Made by a program: the position numbers and the translations under genes
Source: Prorocentrum cordatum
Taxonomy: Eukaryota; Sar; Dinophyceae; Prorocentrales; Prorocentraceae
Direction: 5' to 3'
Length of the DNA stretch: 62,000 nucleotides
Assembly: GCA_963575745.1 (NCBI GenBank)
Contig: CAUYUJ010015504.1
Location: 463,934-525,933, forward strand
Part shown: positions 37,219 to 47,179 of the stretch, in pieces
Position numbering within the stretch: position 1 is the first letter of the stretch
How the letters are laid out: each line of letters starts with the position of its first letter
The notes under the pieces: generated by a model
Database searches by the model: none
What the model saw: the letters and a program-made list of their open reading frames with translations, nothing else
What the model was told of the DNA's origin: nothing

Positions 37219-37565
37219 TAGCTGAAATTGATGATGATGATGATGATGCTGATAAATATGATGACGAATATGATGATGCTGTTGCTGATGATGATGAGTT
37301 TGATGATGATGATGCTGCTGATGATGATGACGACGATGACGACGATGATGATGATGATGGTGATTTTGATGATGATGATGATGATGCTGCTGTTGATGAT
37401 GATGATGATGATTTTGATGATGATGCTGCTGATGATGATGATGACGGTGATTATGATGACGATGGTGCTGTTGATGATGATGATGCTGCTGGTGATGATG
37501 ATGACGATGGTGATGACGATGATGATGCTTTCAATGATGCTGACGACGGTGATGCTGACGACGAG
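37219..37565 (+). repeat. GAT microsatellite
   Basis: About 345 bases of GAT/GAC/GCT triplets. Read in the three plus frames it gives Asp-, Met- or Asn-type runs. The matching 191-codon acidic frame is repeat translation. Confidence 0.9.
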
Positions 37566-38229
37566 AGTTTGCAGATAGCAGAGGCAACGAGGGGGAGGAG
37601 GGAGAAGGGCGAAAAGGATACGAGAGGAGGACGCTTGGCGATGCGTATTCGGAGCGAGAACCAGACACCACAAGATGGCTGGGGGACACACTTATATCCT
37701 CAATCCTCGATCGTCGAATCTCGATTATCGGCCAGCGTCCCGCCGGCTGCAAGCGTGAGTCTAAAGAGTGCTGTCTCATGAGCCCCGCTGCGAGAATGGG
37801 GAGAGGGAGGGGGTGGAAGGGGGATGGTATTGATGAGCAAAGGACAAAGGTTGATGATGCTGGCGCTGACGCTGGTGATGATGATGATGATGAGGAGGAG
37901 GAGGATAAGGATGATGGTGATGATGCTGATGATGATGATGACGAGGAGGAGGAGGAGGAGGAGGAGAAAGTGGACGGAGGAGGTGCGGGAGGGAGGAGGG
38001 GAGGATGAGGAATGATGAAGAGGAGCAGGAGATGGAGGCGGAGGAGGAGGAGACGAAGGAGGTAGATAGATAGAGCGGCGTAGGGGGGGCGGAACAGTGC
38101 GTTCGGCCGCAAGGATGGGCCCCCGCCGTCGCCGCTCAGAGCGGCACCTTCATCGTGATCACGGCGCCACGCACGTCGATCACCTTGCCGAACGAGGCGT
38201 AGTCGAGTCGGCCATCCATTTTCTCTTAG
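37566..38229. repeat. GAT and GAG tracts and LINE C 3' flank
   Basis: GATGATGAT passes into GAGGAGGAG at 37870-37970, then GGAGGAGGAG near 38035-38055. From about 38060 to 38229 there is no repeat. This part should be the 3' untranslated region of LINE C. Confidence 0.6.
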
Positions 38230-39186
38230 TCATAGCCCTGCCAACCACGCAGCCAGCTCATCCTCCATGACTCCCGCTGGTGGTTTGCCCGTCTTCACCG
38301 TGGCTCCCGCTTGGATCGGCGCTCTGTGGATGCTGTCCTTGATGTTGCTCTGCTGTTTCTGCTCCTCTGAAGGATCCTCCTCGGCCTCCGCGTCGGTCCA
38401 GGGCCCCTGCTCGATATACAGTGTGATATTCGCCTGGTTGCTGTTGTAGCACTTGCTGATCTTCAGGTGCTTCACCTTGTTGAGGACTGTCGCCACACTG
38501 ACCTGGTCCACGAACTTCCCGTGCTCTGCGAGAATGCTATTGGTCTTGGCGCCCACGTCCTCGGAGCAGACGGTCGAAATAAGCGTGACGTAGAAGTGTC
38601 CTTCTGGTGGTCCCAGCGAGTGCCCCTTGCCCGCCTCCTTGCACTTGTCCGCGTAGATCTTCCTGCAGGCTCGAAGCGCCTTGATCACCTTGGTCTGAGT
38701 CGGCATCAGGTACGTGCTGTATACCGCGGAAACGACCCAGGCGATCTGCTGCGTGTTGGCCAGCACTTGCTTGGTCAGCACCGTGAGCAACTTCTTCAGC
38801 TTGGGGTCGCACCTGGTCTGGTAGGCTTCTCCCCCTCGTTGCTGGCGTCTTACTTGCTGGCCTGAAGCAGCGGCTGCTGCTGGGCTTGCCACGCCCTGCT
38901 GCTCTTCCTCTTCCTTGTCTTGCATATTGGCGTCCCCGTCCGCGCCCTTTCCCTCTGCCGTTGCGCCTTTCCTGTGGTGGCCGCCCTTGCCCTTGGGGTG
39001 TGTAGTCTTGCGCTGCATGCTGGAGCGTTCCGCGTCCGCCATGCTGCTCGCCACCTCCTCGATGTCCTTCTCGTTTGGCACGCACCAAGTCATCCTGGAA
39101 GAGGCCGATGTCGAGCGAAATCTCGTGCTCTGCGGTGGGGAGGTGATTCGTGCAAACGTGGTCCTGGAAGCTTGAGGGATGTGCAA
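38230..39186 (-). CDS. LINE C C-terminal domain, unknown function
   Basis: A frame of 318 codons opened by a non-ATG codon. Its first 30 or so residues look like shadow of the zinc-finger frame, and the credible protein starts near 39100 with PNEKDIEEVASSM. It then has a basic, Gly-rich linker, an acidic Glu run (microsatellite-like) and, from about residue 125, a compact helical domain of about 130 residues (LKKLLTVLTKQVLANTQQ, then SAVYSTYLMP, KALRACRKIYADK). It is in phase with the RT frame, separated by a stop at 39235. I do not recognise the fold. Nucleic-acid binding would fit the basic linker but is inference. Confidence 0.6.
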   Translation of the reverse strand: MHIPQASRTTFARITSPPQSTRFRSTSASSRMTWCVPNEKDIEEVASSMADAERSSMQRKTTHPKGKGGHHRKGATAEGKGADGDANMQDKEEEEQQGVASPAAAAASGQQVRRQQRGGEAYQTRCDPKLKKLLTVLTKQVLANTQQIAWVVSAVYSTYLMPTQTKVIKALRACRKIYADKCKEAGKGHSLGPPEGHFYVTLISTVCSEDVGAKTNSILAEHGKFVDQVSVATVLNKVKHLKISKCYNSNQANITLYIEQGPWTDAEAEEDPSEEQKQQSNIKDSIHRAPIQAGATVKTGKPPAGVMEDELAAWLAGL

Positions 39187-39350
39187 ACGGATGCAGGTGT
39201 GGACAGAGGAGACAGACTGGGTTCTCGATCGGTGTCAGCGGATAGTGAAGCCTGGTGTTGTCGGCAATGCAGCGCTTGTGTTTGAGAGATCGCAACGTGT
39301 GATCTCCGGCTTGGGCTCGATCGAGAAACGTGGTACGACAGAGCGGACGC
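39100..39350 (-). pseudogene. LINE C C2H2-type zinc-finger segment in shifted frame
   Basis: Between the RT frame and the C-terminal frame the plausible protein lies in the -1 frame. It reads a short linker with SLKHKRC, then C-x2-C-x14-H-x4-H (VCLLC...DHVCTNH, 39143-39214), then SLDIGLFQDDL. The RT frame and the downstream frame are in phase with each other, so two compensating frame changes bracket this piece. It could be sequence decay or, less likely, recoding. Confidence 0.65.
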
Positions 39351-42300
39351 TGATTGGTGATGGTGACTGCTGCAGCTGCTGATCGAAGCCCATGCTCTCC
39401 TCCTTTTGTCGCGGCCTGATGGGTACAGAGCGCTGTCCATGGTGAAAAACTCGGCCGCCGACTTGTCCCGCGTCCGTTAACAGGTCGCACTTGTAGTAAC
39501 CCAGTTCGTCTCCTGCTCGTTGGTCTTGTTCGTGTGGTTGGGGCTCGAAACCAGGAGGTGGAATCGCTACTGCTGTTGCCCTGGCTCTGAGCTCTGCCAC
39601 GTCGGTCGTGATGAAAGCCGCTGCAACTTCTGCGTCGTAATACAGTTGAGTGATGCTCCCGTCCCATGCGTAGCTGAACTCCTCGGCGCTGTCTAACTCG
39701 AGGATGGAGAGGACGTCGTTGTAGTACTGCTTCGCCATGGGGTTCGCGTCCGCGATGAGATGGCCATTGTCGTCGAGCTCTCCGATGTGCTCACGATGGT
39801 AGTCGTTCTCGAAATTGATGGAGCCGAAGAGCGCCGTGAGCCACTGATCGTAATCTGGCGGGTACTTGACAGAGGCCTGTATCATGCGCAGCCGCCTCAC
39901 TCGCAGCTCAATGTACATCGGGGAGATGCGGCAGTGCTTGAACACTTCGCTGTTGGCCATGGTGCGGTAGGTGCCCGCTTCGTCGATGTTGGTGGCTTTG
40001 CCTTGCATGAGTACGCGCATGTAGGTGGCAATGACGGCGTCGAGGCGCTTGTATTCGGTGTCCTTGAGGAGGTAGGATTCCACGCCGCTGGTTGCGGCAC
40101 CAATCACCCTGTTAATGAAGATGATACGTTTGAGGCGCCACGGTACTTTTCGATGCCAGAACTTGCCCATGATGTGCCAGGCTCGCTTGATGCTTTGAAT
40201 GCGCATGTCGATCTCGATGGTGTTGCTGCCGCCGTGGTGGAAGTGGCCGCCCAGATACTTAAGGGTGCGAAGGACTCGCCCTTGGACTTGATCTGCTAGG
40301 GCTCGGTTCTCCCTCCGCGTGCGCAGGCCACCGACGATCTCCTCCTTGTCCCTGTTCTGGTGGAACCCGTACCCGGCAAGGCACTGATCGAGGATGGTGT
40401 TGCTGTTAGCGAGGGCCGCGGCGGCGTCCCGCGCAGCGCCCGATGGGACAAGGTGCATCTTGAAGATGTCGTCGACGTACAGGTAGACGGAAGGGTCGAG
40501 CAGGGCGTGCGTGATGGGTGACACGGCCGCGAAGGGGGCGGTGTCCTGCGGGGTCTCCTCGAGCCATTGTCCCACTGGTTGCTCATAAACGAAGTTGAAG
40601 GATGTCGGTCCAGTGCTGCAACCTGGCACGACCCCCGAGCCGAGGTAGAAGTCGCCTGTGGAGTCGAACCCGTCGATCTGGACGCTGGCGCACTGGTAGC
40701 GTTGGTGAAATAGACGTTGTTCTGTTACGCTGAGGCCGGTCGGGATGGTGTTGATGGCCTTGTCGATCTTGGTGCTGGGGAAGGCGTTGGTGGCGTCCTT
40801 GCTGCCGACGATGAAGTCTGCTTTGGCCCGCTGCAGGCGGTGGGCGACGATGCGGGAGGCTGCCATGGGGACTTCGCGACGTCTATGAGGCCAGCAGCCG
40901 TGAGCATGGGGAGGAGGTGACCACGGCTTGGACTTGCACTGGAGCTGTCTGTAGAAGCAGCGCCAGAAGGGGCACAGCATGTGGAGCATGCGCAAGCCGA
41001 GGACCTTGGGCTTGCCGCTCTTCTTGTCGAGGGTGAAGCTCTGGCTGTGGTGGGCGTTGAGAGGGGCGAAGCCGACGCGATGCACGCGGTTGAGGACTGA
41101 CTCGAAGCTCTCCTGCGCGAGGGAAGCCTCAGCGAGCTCGTCATCGTAGCCCACGCCTGTCGTCTTCGACTTCTGCTTGGTGATGTTGGCGGGCTGGAGG
41201 GTCATCTGGAAGATCTCGGCGGGCAGTGACCAGTCTGGCACGGAGGCGCGCTTCTTGAAGTACTTGAGCCGCTTGGTGACGCCGTAGGGTACTCGCTTGA
41301 TGCCGTCCTTGGCGTCCTCGTATTCCTGGCGAACTTGTAGGTTGTGCTCGGTGGTGAACTCGTAGGTGGTCGCTTTCAAGATGCGCTTCTCCTCCTCGAG
41401 GTCGATCTGGTGAGCTCTGAACCCTCCGTGCTGGCCGTCTTGTGCAATGTGATCTGCCCACTCCTGCAAGCTGGGGCGTGCTCTGGTCGCGCGGCTGTAG
41501 TTGCGGTTGCGCTTGCCGTAGTTGGTGCCGGCCAGGAGTCGAGACAGTTGATGTACTTCAGCGTGTTCTCGTCGTTGCCAAGCCTCGTAGATGCGCTCCT
41601 CCAAGTGTTGTCTTCGTTCGGCTTCGTGCTGGCGCTTCTGCTCCTTGAGGGCACGTGAGAGGACCTCGATCTGGTACTCGATCTCGTAGTTGGGGTCGGA
41701 CCCGATGTACTCCTCTCTGAGCTTGGCGCGCTCCTGAAGTAGCCGCAAACGTTCCTCCATGAGCTGGTAGTACTGGTCGGGCTTGGACTTCTGGCGCTCG
41801 AAGAAGGGCTTGGCTGCCTCCTTCATGATGTTCACGATGAGCTCCCAGTGTTCGTCCGCTGTGTTGTCTCCTGCCAACTCCTTCAGCTTGTCCTGGTGCT
41901 TGCCGAAATGGAACTCCAGCGCGACATTGAACTCCTTGCGGTACTTGCCCGTCAGCAGGGCGAGGGCCATCTTGTCGTAGCCCCAGGCGGTCCTCTTTAG
42001 ATCTGTGGACACATTCGGGATGATGACGTTGGCGGCTGCAATCAGTGGGACGTGGTCGCGCGGCACGTTGTCACTGATGAGTTGTAGTGCCTTGGCCGCT
42101 CGCCACCAGACTCTGCAAGAAATAATGTGTGGACATAGTCCTTGAGGCACTGCGATGTAGTCGGGACGTGTGGCCTGTCCTTGGGCCCCGAAGTACGTAG
42201 GCCCCGCGTTCCAGAAGGTGTTCAGGATGCACATGCCGTGCACGTCGAGCATGTTGTGGAAGGCAGCGGCTGCCTCGCCAGGTACTCCTGTAGGGCCTGC

Positions 42301-42903
42301 GTCGCCGATCACGTTGCTGGGCGCGGCAGGAAGCAATCCGTCCTGGCCGTAGTGGTCGTTCAGGTCGAGGCCGATGATCGGCGTGCTCCTGGTGGGCGTC
42401 TCGTTCAGGGTCTTGTTGATCCACTTGGGCGTCTCGTTGACCGTCTTGACCCAGGCGTTGTGGTGCTTGGCGAGCCCTGACCGTGGAGGTAGGTACGCAA
42501 CGATGAAGGTCATGTCGAGTTCCCCTCGACGAAGGCGAACTGCTCCTGCGCGTCCTTGAATGCACGGCGGCGGGCTGGGGAGCTCAGTCACGCACTTGAG
42601 GCGGTAGCGGCTGCTGATCATTATGGCCACGCCCGCGTGATTGTTGGTGAAGGGGCCTCTGCCGTAGCCCCACGTGAAGATGCGGTGCTTGTAGGTCTGG
42701 AGCTGGTCGACGGGGCTGGTGGGGTCGTTCTGCCTCCAGCGAGTGGCTGGTAACATGACGACGTCGACCGCGCTGCACTGTCTCGAAATCTCAATGTTTC
42801 TTAATGGCGCGACCATGCTGAGCGGATTGTAAACGCCCCACCGCATGAATGGCATCCAGGAGATCGTCAGAGAAGAGATATGGATGGCCAGCCGCGCTGG
42901 CAT
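39235..42903 (-). CDS. LINE C endonuclease and reverse transcriptase
   Basis: The open frame extends to 43146, but its first 81 codons are Leu-rich translation of a GGA tract; the ATG at 42901-42903 precedes conserved-looking sequence, so I start there. The N-terminal part resembles the EEP endonuclease: VYNP, LPATRW (where LQETRW is usual, so the Glu is replaced), YLPPRS, GLDLND (D-x-N intact, about 42350-42375), DYI and RDH. A helical, charged middle follows. RT begins near 41.1 kb: a GCWPHRRRE block, motif A SKDATNAF, motif B GVVPGCSTGPTSF and motif C YVDD (40468-40479), then LKYLGG. The frame ends in a stop after an apparent frameshift near 39350, so the zinc finger lies in another frame. 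The family role is target-primed reverse transcription. Confidence 0.85.
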   Translation of the reverse strand: MPARLAIHISSLTISWMPFMRWGVYNPLSMVAPLRNIEISRQCSAVDVVMLPATRWRQNDPTSPVDQLQTYKHRIFTWGYGRGPFTNNHAGVAIMISSRYRLKCVTELPSPPPCIQGRAGAVRLRRGELDMTFIVAYLPPRSGLAKHHNAWVKTVNETPKWINKTLNETPTRSTPIIGLDLNDHYGQDGLLPAAPSNVIGDAGPTGVPGEAAAAFHNMLDVHGMCILNTFWNAGPTYFGAQGQATRPDYIAVPQGLCPHIISCRVWWRAAKALQLISDNVPRDHVPLIAAANVIIPNVSTDLKRTAWGYDKMALALLTGKYRKEFNVALEFHFGKHQDKLKELAGDNTADEHWELIVNIMKEAAKPFFERQKSKPDQYYQLMEERLRLLQERAKLREEYIGSDPNYEIEYQIEVLSRALKEQKRQHEAERRQHLEERIYEAWQRREHAEVHQLSRLLAGTNYGKRNRNYSRATRARPSLQEWADHIAQDGQHGGFRAHQIDLEEEKRILKATTYEFTTEHNLQVRQEYEDAKDGIKRVPYGVTKRLKYFKKRASVPDWSLPAEIFQMTLQPANITKQKSKTTGVGYDDELAEASLAQESFESVLNRVHRVGFAPLNAHHSQSFTLDKKSGKPKVLGLRMLHMLCPFWRCFYRQLQCKSKPWSPPPHAHGCWPHRRREVPMAASRIVAHRLQRAKADFIVGSKDATNAFPSTKIDKAINTIPTGLSVTEQRLFHQRYQCASVQIDGFDSTGDFYLGSGVVPGCSTGPTSFNFVYEQPVGQWLEETPQDTAPFAAVSPITHALLDPSVYLYVDDIFKMHLVPSGAARDAAAALANSNTILDQCLAGYGFHQNRDKEEIVGGLRTRRENRALADQVQGRVLRTLKYLGGHFHHGGSNTIEIDMRIQSIKRAWHIMGKFWHRKVPWRLKRIIFINRVIGAATSGVESYLLKDTEYKRLDAVIATYMRVLMQGKATNIDEAGTYRTMANSEVFKHCRISPMYIELRVRRLRMIQASVKYPPDYDQWLTALFGSINFENDYHREHIGELDDNGHLIADANPMAKQYYNDVLSILELDSAEEFSYAWDGSITQLYYDAEVAAAFITTDVAELRARATAVAIPPPGFEPQPHEQDQRAGDELGYYKCDLLTDAGQVGGRVFHHGQRSVPIRPRQKEESMGFDQQLQQSPSPISVRSVVPRFSIEPKPEITRCDLSNTSAALPTTPGFTIR

Positions 42904-42984
42904 GACATGAAGGGTGCCCTGGGGGCGGAAGCTGCTCTGCGTGGGCTGCCTGCTGGGCCGCGAAGGATGGGGCTGGAGCAGGAA

Positions 42985-43105
42985 ACGGCGGCTGAGAAGA
43001 AGGAGGAGGAGGAGGAGGAGCAAGGGACCGAACGGGGGGAGTGTGAAGCGGAACAGGAACATAAAAACGACGCACGTGAAAAAGAGGAGGAGGAGGAGAA
43101 CAGGG
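42985..43105. repeat. GGA microsatellite at the 5' side of LINE C
   Basis: AGGAGGAGGAGGAGG and GAAAAAGAGGAGGAGG runs. They lie just upstream, on the minus strand, of the likely LINE C start. Confidence 0.7.
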
Positions 43106-43254
43106 CAGGAGCCATAGGAATAACAACAATAAGAGCAATTCGCCATGCCTCCTCCTCGTTCCTGCCCCGCCTTCTTCGTTCCTCTTTGCTCTCATCAAGC
43201 TCTCTTCCACCAATCCTCTTCCATCGATCTCCATCCCCTCGTTGTCATCATCAT

Positions 43255-43457
43255 CGCCGCCAGCAGCATCACCATTATCACTAGCAGCATCACCAGCATC
43301 GTCACCCTTGTCAGCATCCTCATCCTCATCCTCATCCTCATCCTCATCCTCATCCTAATCCTCATCCTCGTCATCATCCTCATCCTCATCCTCATCCTCA
43401 TCCTCATCCTCATCCTTATCCTCATCCTCATCCTCATCCTCATCCTCATCCTCATCC

Positions 43458-43499
<42 letters not shown>

Positions 43500-43545
43500 G
43501 CATCATCACCAGCAGCAGCAGCAGTAGCAGCAGAAGCATCATCAC
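43255..43545 (+). repeat. CATCCT hexamer, CAT and CAG microsatellites
   Basis: Irregular ATCACCA words lead to about 22 CATCCT hexamers (43311-43460), then CAT (43460-43500) and short CAG units. On the minus strand the hexamer reads as alternating Asp and Glu. Confidence 0.9.
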
Positions 43546-43549
43546 AACC

Positions 43550-43855
43550 ACTATCAGCATAAGCACTATCAGTACTGCCACCATCCTCATCATCAACATC
43601 ATGAACATCGTCTTGATCGTCGTCGTCACCATCATCAGCAATCATCCCCGAGTCATCGTCTCTCCTCTGCACCGTGCTGTACTCACTGGGGGTAAGTGTC
43701 AATGCCAGCTGCTCCCAACAGCAAACACCGATGCCCCGATCGGGCCCGGCAGGAAGTTCCCCCCTCGCGCCGCCGCGGGCCCGTGCGTTTCGGGTGCTGC
43801 GAATGAAGGCGCGGCCTGGCCCAGCAGGTACCTGGCAGGCCTGGGCTGGGTCGCT
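43550..43855. other. Unassigned stretch
   Basis: Degenerate CATCA words to about 43640, then unique GC-rich sequence. No gene. Confidence 0.4.
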
Positions 43856-43857
43856 GG

Positions 43858-44095
43858 AGAGAGGAGGAGGAGGAGGAGGAGGAGGAGGAGGAGGAGGAGG
43901 AGGAGGAGGAGGAGGAGGAGGAGGAGGAGGAGGAGGAGGAGGAGGAGGAAGAGGAGGAAGGAGGAGGAGGAGGAGGAGAGGAGGAGGAGGAGGAGGAGGA
44001 GGAGGAGAGGAGGAGGAGGAGGAGGAGGAGAGGGAGGAGGAGGAGAAGGAGGAGGAGGAGGAGGAGGAGGAGGAGGAGGAGGAGGACGCGGCGGC
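43858..44095. repeat. Long GGA microsatellite
   Basis: About 235 bases of GAG/GGA with rare AAG interruptions, ending in GACGCGGCGGCGG. Confidence 0.95.
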
Positions 44096-44099
44096 GGCG

Positions 44100-44395
44100 G
44101 CGCTCGCGCCGCGCCCTCGGACGTCCCACACGCGTGCCCTCGGACGTGCTCGCCCCGGCCCGCGAGGGCCTGTCCCCCCCCCCCCTCGCGGAGCCAGGCC
44201 TCGCAAGGCTCCCCCCCGCGCAGCCTCCCGCGCCCCGCTGCCGCGGCGGGAGCCGCGGCGGCGCGCCCGCCGCCGCCGCCGCGGCGAGCGGCGCGGCCTC
44301 GGCCACCATCGCGGCGAGGGGGCGCTGCGGAGGGCTCCGCCGCGGGCGGCCGCGGGCGGGCAAGACTCACCGTAGGGGGGCCCTCCAGAAGCCCC
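44100..44395. other. Very GC-rich stretch
   Basis: GCCGCC and GCGGCG words dominate. All six frames are open. Nothing supportable. Confidence 0.4.
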
Positions 44396-44399
44396 TCTC

Positions 44400-44790
44400 G
44401 AGGCTCCCTGCCCTCCCTCGTGCCCTCCCATCCCTCCCTCCCTCGTCCCTCCCCTCCCTCCCTCCCTCCACGCATTCTCTCTCTTCACCTGCCTCCTCGC
44501 TTGCCTGCATTCTCACGTTACCCTCCTTCTCCTCCTTGATTGTATCCCCTCCATCTCCCTCCCTCCCTCCCTCCCCCTTCCTTCCCTCTCTCACTCCTGT
44601 TTTTTGTGGTCTCTCTCTCTCTCTGTATCCTCTCTCACTCTACCTCTTTCACTATGTATCTCTCTCTGCCTGTCTGCCTGTCTGCGGGTCCGTCTGTCTG
44701 TCGGTCTGTCTGTCTGTCCGTCAGCCCCTCTGCCAATATGTCTCCATGTCCCTTTCTGTCCTGCCTGTCTGTTTGTCCGTCTGTGTGTCA
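44400..44790. repeat. CCCT, CT and CTGT low-complexity block
   Basis: CCCTCCCT runs (44400-44470, 44555-44590), CT runs (44605-44680) and CTGTCTGTCTGTCCGTC tetramers (44675-44790) follow in sequence. Confidence 0.85.
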
Positions 44791-44997
44791 TGTCATCCCC
44801 TCCTCCCCGAAGCCTCTCTCCGCCGCTTCGGCTACCCACTCTGCCCGGGCCTCCCGTGGGGCCGAGGGGTGCCCGGGGCCGCAGCCGCGGGAGGCAGTTT
44901 TGGCCGAGAGCGGATCTGGGTAGCAAGGGGGCTTCTCCGGGAGGATGCCAGGTGTCAGCGATCCCCTCGCTCCCTGGCTCGATCCGGCTTGCCGCCA

Positions 44998-45200
44998 GGA
45001 GGAGGAGGAGGAGGAGAAGGAGGAGCGAGGAGGAGGAGGAGGAGAGAGGAGGAGGAGGAGGAGGAGGAGGAGGAGGAGGAGGAGGAGCGAGGAGGAAGAG
45101 GAGGAGGAGGAGGAGGAGGAGAAGGAGGAGAACCGGAGGGTGGAGGGGAGAGGAGGAGGCAGAGCAGGAGGAGGCAGAGGACAAGCGGGAGGAGGAGGCG
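44998..45200. repeat. GGA microsatellite
   Basis: GGAGGAGGAG with CGAGGAGG interruptions, ending near GGAGGAGGCGG. Confidence 0.9.
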
Positions 45201-45374
45201 GAACAGGTCTGTGGGTTGCCCTCCCGCTGCCGCCCACCCGATGGGCAAGCGGCTCTGGGGGCCCCGCGCTTCCCTGCAGATGCCCGCGCGCGCGAGGGGA
45301 GCGAGAGCGAGAAGGAGACGCGAGCAGACGGTCCATGCGACAAACAGACGTTCGTGCCTCTTGCCATCCATGAG

Positions 45375-45590
45375 GGGTCTTCTGACCCGGGTCAATCCAG
45401 ACCCGGGTCAGTCAGGCCTTGCAGACTCCTGCAGGATCCTGCACGCAAGCCCGGGTCAACGCGAAGGATCCTGCAAGACCCTGCAGGATCCTGCACCGAA
45501 GCCGGGGTCAATGCGACCCTGGCCCTGCAAGATCCTGCAAGATCGGGCGCTCTGGCTGACCCCCGTTTGCATTGACCCCCGTCTCTGAAC
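45375..45590. repeat. Cluster of short palindromic words (GACCCGGGTC, GGATCCTGCAGG)
   Basis: GACCCGGGTC appears twice near 45389 and 45410. GGATCCTGCA, CCTGCAGGATCCTGC and GATCCTGCAAGATC recur about six times between 45420 and 45545. Each is fully or partly self-complementary. Confidence 0.65.
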
Positions 45591-45599
45591 CCCGTCTCA

Positions 45600-46310
45600 A
45601 GGCTCCCGAAGCCGGCGGCGGCGGGCGCACTGCCGGTGGATCACGCCGTGGGCGCGTCGGCTGGCACTGCGCTCGGCGCGGGCAGCGCAGGCAAAGACCC
45701 CGCCGCCAGAGCATGTCCAGGTCCATCGCATCGGGATCGCGCCATGGGATCTCGCGGGGCGGTGGACGTGGACATCTGCCCGGCGACGCGGGCGGGCAGC
45801 TCTCCACAGGAGGTAAAACAGCTGAGCTTCCATTCCCGATGGTTGGGCCTCGCGCCGGAGGCGCGCCCGCGGGTCTGCGCTTGCGCAACGGAAGTTCTGA
45901 GGGCCCCCCCTCCTGCATCTCCGACCCACAGATCCACATCCACCGCTGCCCGAGATCCCGGGGACACGTCCCCGTGGCAGCAGATGTGGACAGATTCTGG
46001 CAGCGCAGAGACGAGCTCTCGCAGTCCCTCGGGGAGCAGGGTGCGCAGTCTCGCGGCATGTCGCCTACGAATGTGTGTTTCGAACTTCGAGGGCCGCGGG
46101 CCCAAGCATGTCGGACATTTCTCGGTTCGGCTTTGCATGGGGCGTCTTACTATGGTGCGAAAAAAACAATTCGCCGGGTCAATCTAGCGAAACGGCCCTC
46201 GGCCTTCCGCGGTTCCACGGTCTTCGTTCCCTCCAGGCATCCTCGGGTTCCCGGGCCTTCCTCGATTCCCCGGGCTTGGTTTCCTCTACGCGTTCATCTG
46301 TGAATTACCT
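45600..46310. other. Unassigned stretch
   Basis: Overlapping frames on both strands without a recognisable product. No microsatellite. Confidence 0.35.
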
Positions 46311-46314
46311 GGTA

Positions 46315-46490
46315 TTGGCTTACACATGCCGAACAGTACCAAGTAATGCCACACAGCGCCAAGCAATGCAAACCGATGCCAAACACTGCAAGCCAATAAC
46401 AAGCAACGCCAATGCATGCCGACAACTGCCGAGCAATGCCAAGCAATGCCGAGCAACGCCAAGCAATGCCAAGCAATGCCAAGAGTGAGC
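46315..46490 (+). repeat. GCCAAGCAAT-type tandem repeat
   Basis: Units of about 10 bases (GCCAAGCAAT, GCCGAGCAAT, GCAAGCCAAT) become more regular toward 46490. Confidence 0.75.
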
Positions 46491-46499
46491 TACTTCCTT

Positions 46500-46850
46500 A
46501 GGACATGCCCCACATGTGGGGTCGAACCCTGCTCGTGTGGACCTCGGGAAAGCCCTGGGGAACTCCTGGGACATCCAGATGCCTCTTCGCTGGCGCTGGC
46601 ACCACCGACCCCTCCCACACCAGAGCCCCATGATCACCGCGACGACGGCGGCAGTGCAGGCAGCCCAGGCAGGGGAGCCGCCAGCGTGTGCCCCACAGGT
46701 GCCGCCTCGCGGCCAGATCATCACGGGGACGTCGCGCACGAAACGCCGGCCCCGGCACCCCCCGACCCCTCTCCCTCCAGAGTCTCGGCGCAGCACCCGT
46801 AGAGGGCACAAAGATCCACCCCGATGATCACCACCCCAACACGCGAAGCC
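46500..46850. other. Unassigned stretch
   Basis: No motif is recognised in any frame. GC-rich. Confidence 0.3.
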
Positions 46851-46998
46851 GCTTGGTAGACGCACCCAGAGAAGAACTCAAGCAGGGCAGGGCTGTCTGG
46901 CAAACGCCCAGGGCCCTTGAGTAAACGCACCCAAAAAAGAAATCAAGCAGGGCAGGGCTGTCTGGCAAACGTCCAGGGCCGTCCAGTAAACGCCAATT
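46850..46998 (+). repeat. 65-bp tandem repeat, about 2.3 copies
   Basis: AGCAGGGCAGGGCTGTCTGG followed by CAAACG begins at 46881 and 46946, and the preceding GTARACGCACCCA phrase also recurs. Copies are about 90 percent alike. Confidence 0.75.
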
Positions 46999-47179
46999 GT
47001 CCGGTTCGGGTGGCTCTTCCTCCCTTGAATCTGGGCACTCCGGTGGGGAGCCGCTGGGGAGCGCTCCGCCGCCACAGGTCAGGACCATTGAAAATCAAGA
47101 CAAAGCGCAGCGAGATGTGCAAAGCCATGGGCCGCTCATGTGGGCATCTCCGCGTCGTACACGCTGTATTTAGATTGGC

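Larger units (their letters stand above)
38090..42903 (-). mobile_element. LINE C: non-LTR retrotransposon with intact YVDD reverse transcriptase
   Basis: The element reads on the minus strand from about 42.9 kb, or further upstream where a microsatellite precedes it, to about 38.1 kb. The order is endonuclease, reverse transcriptase, C2H2-type finger and a C-terminal domain of unknown fold. No ORF1 is visible upstream, where GGA and CATCCT repeats occupy the space, so the copy may be 5' truncated. Ends and target duplication were not resolved. Confidence 0.8.

Noticed and set aside
37206-37781. Acidic Asp-rich protein
   Set aside because: A reading of a GAT microsatellite; the non-repeat tail is short and unconserved.
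42904-43146. Leu-rich signal-peptide-like start of the LINE C protein
   Set aside because: The hydrophobic residues come from a GGA microsatellite on the other strand; a downstream ATG at 42903 fits the conserved part.
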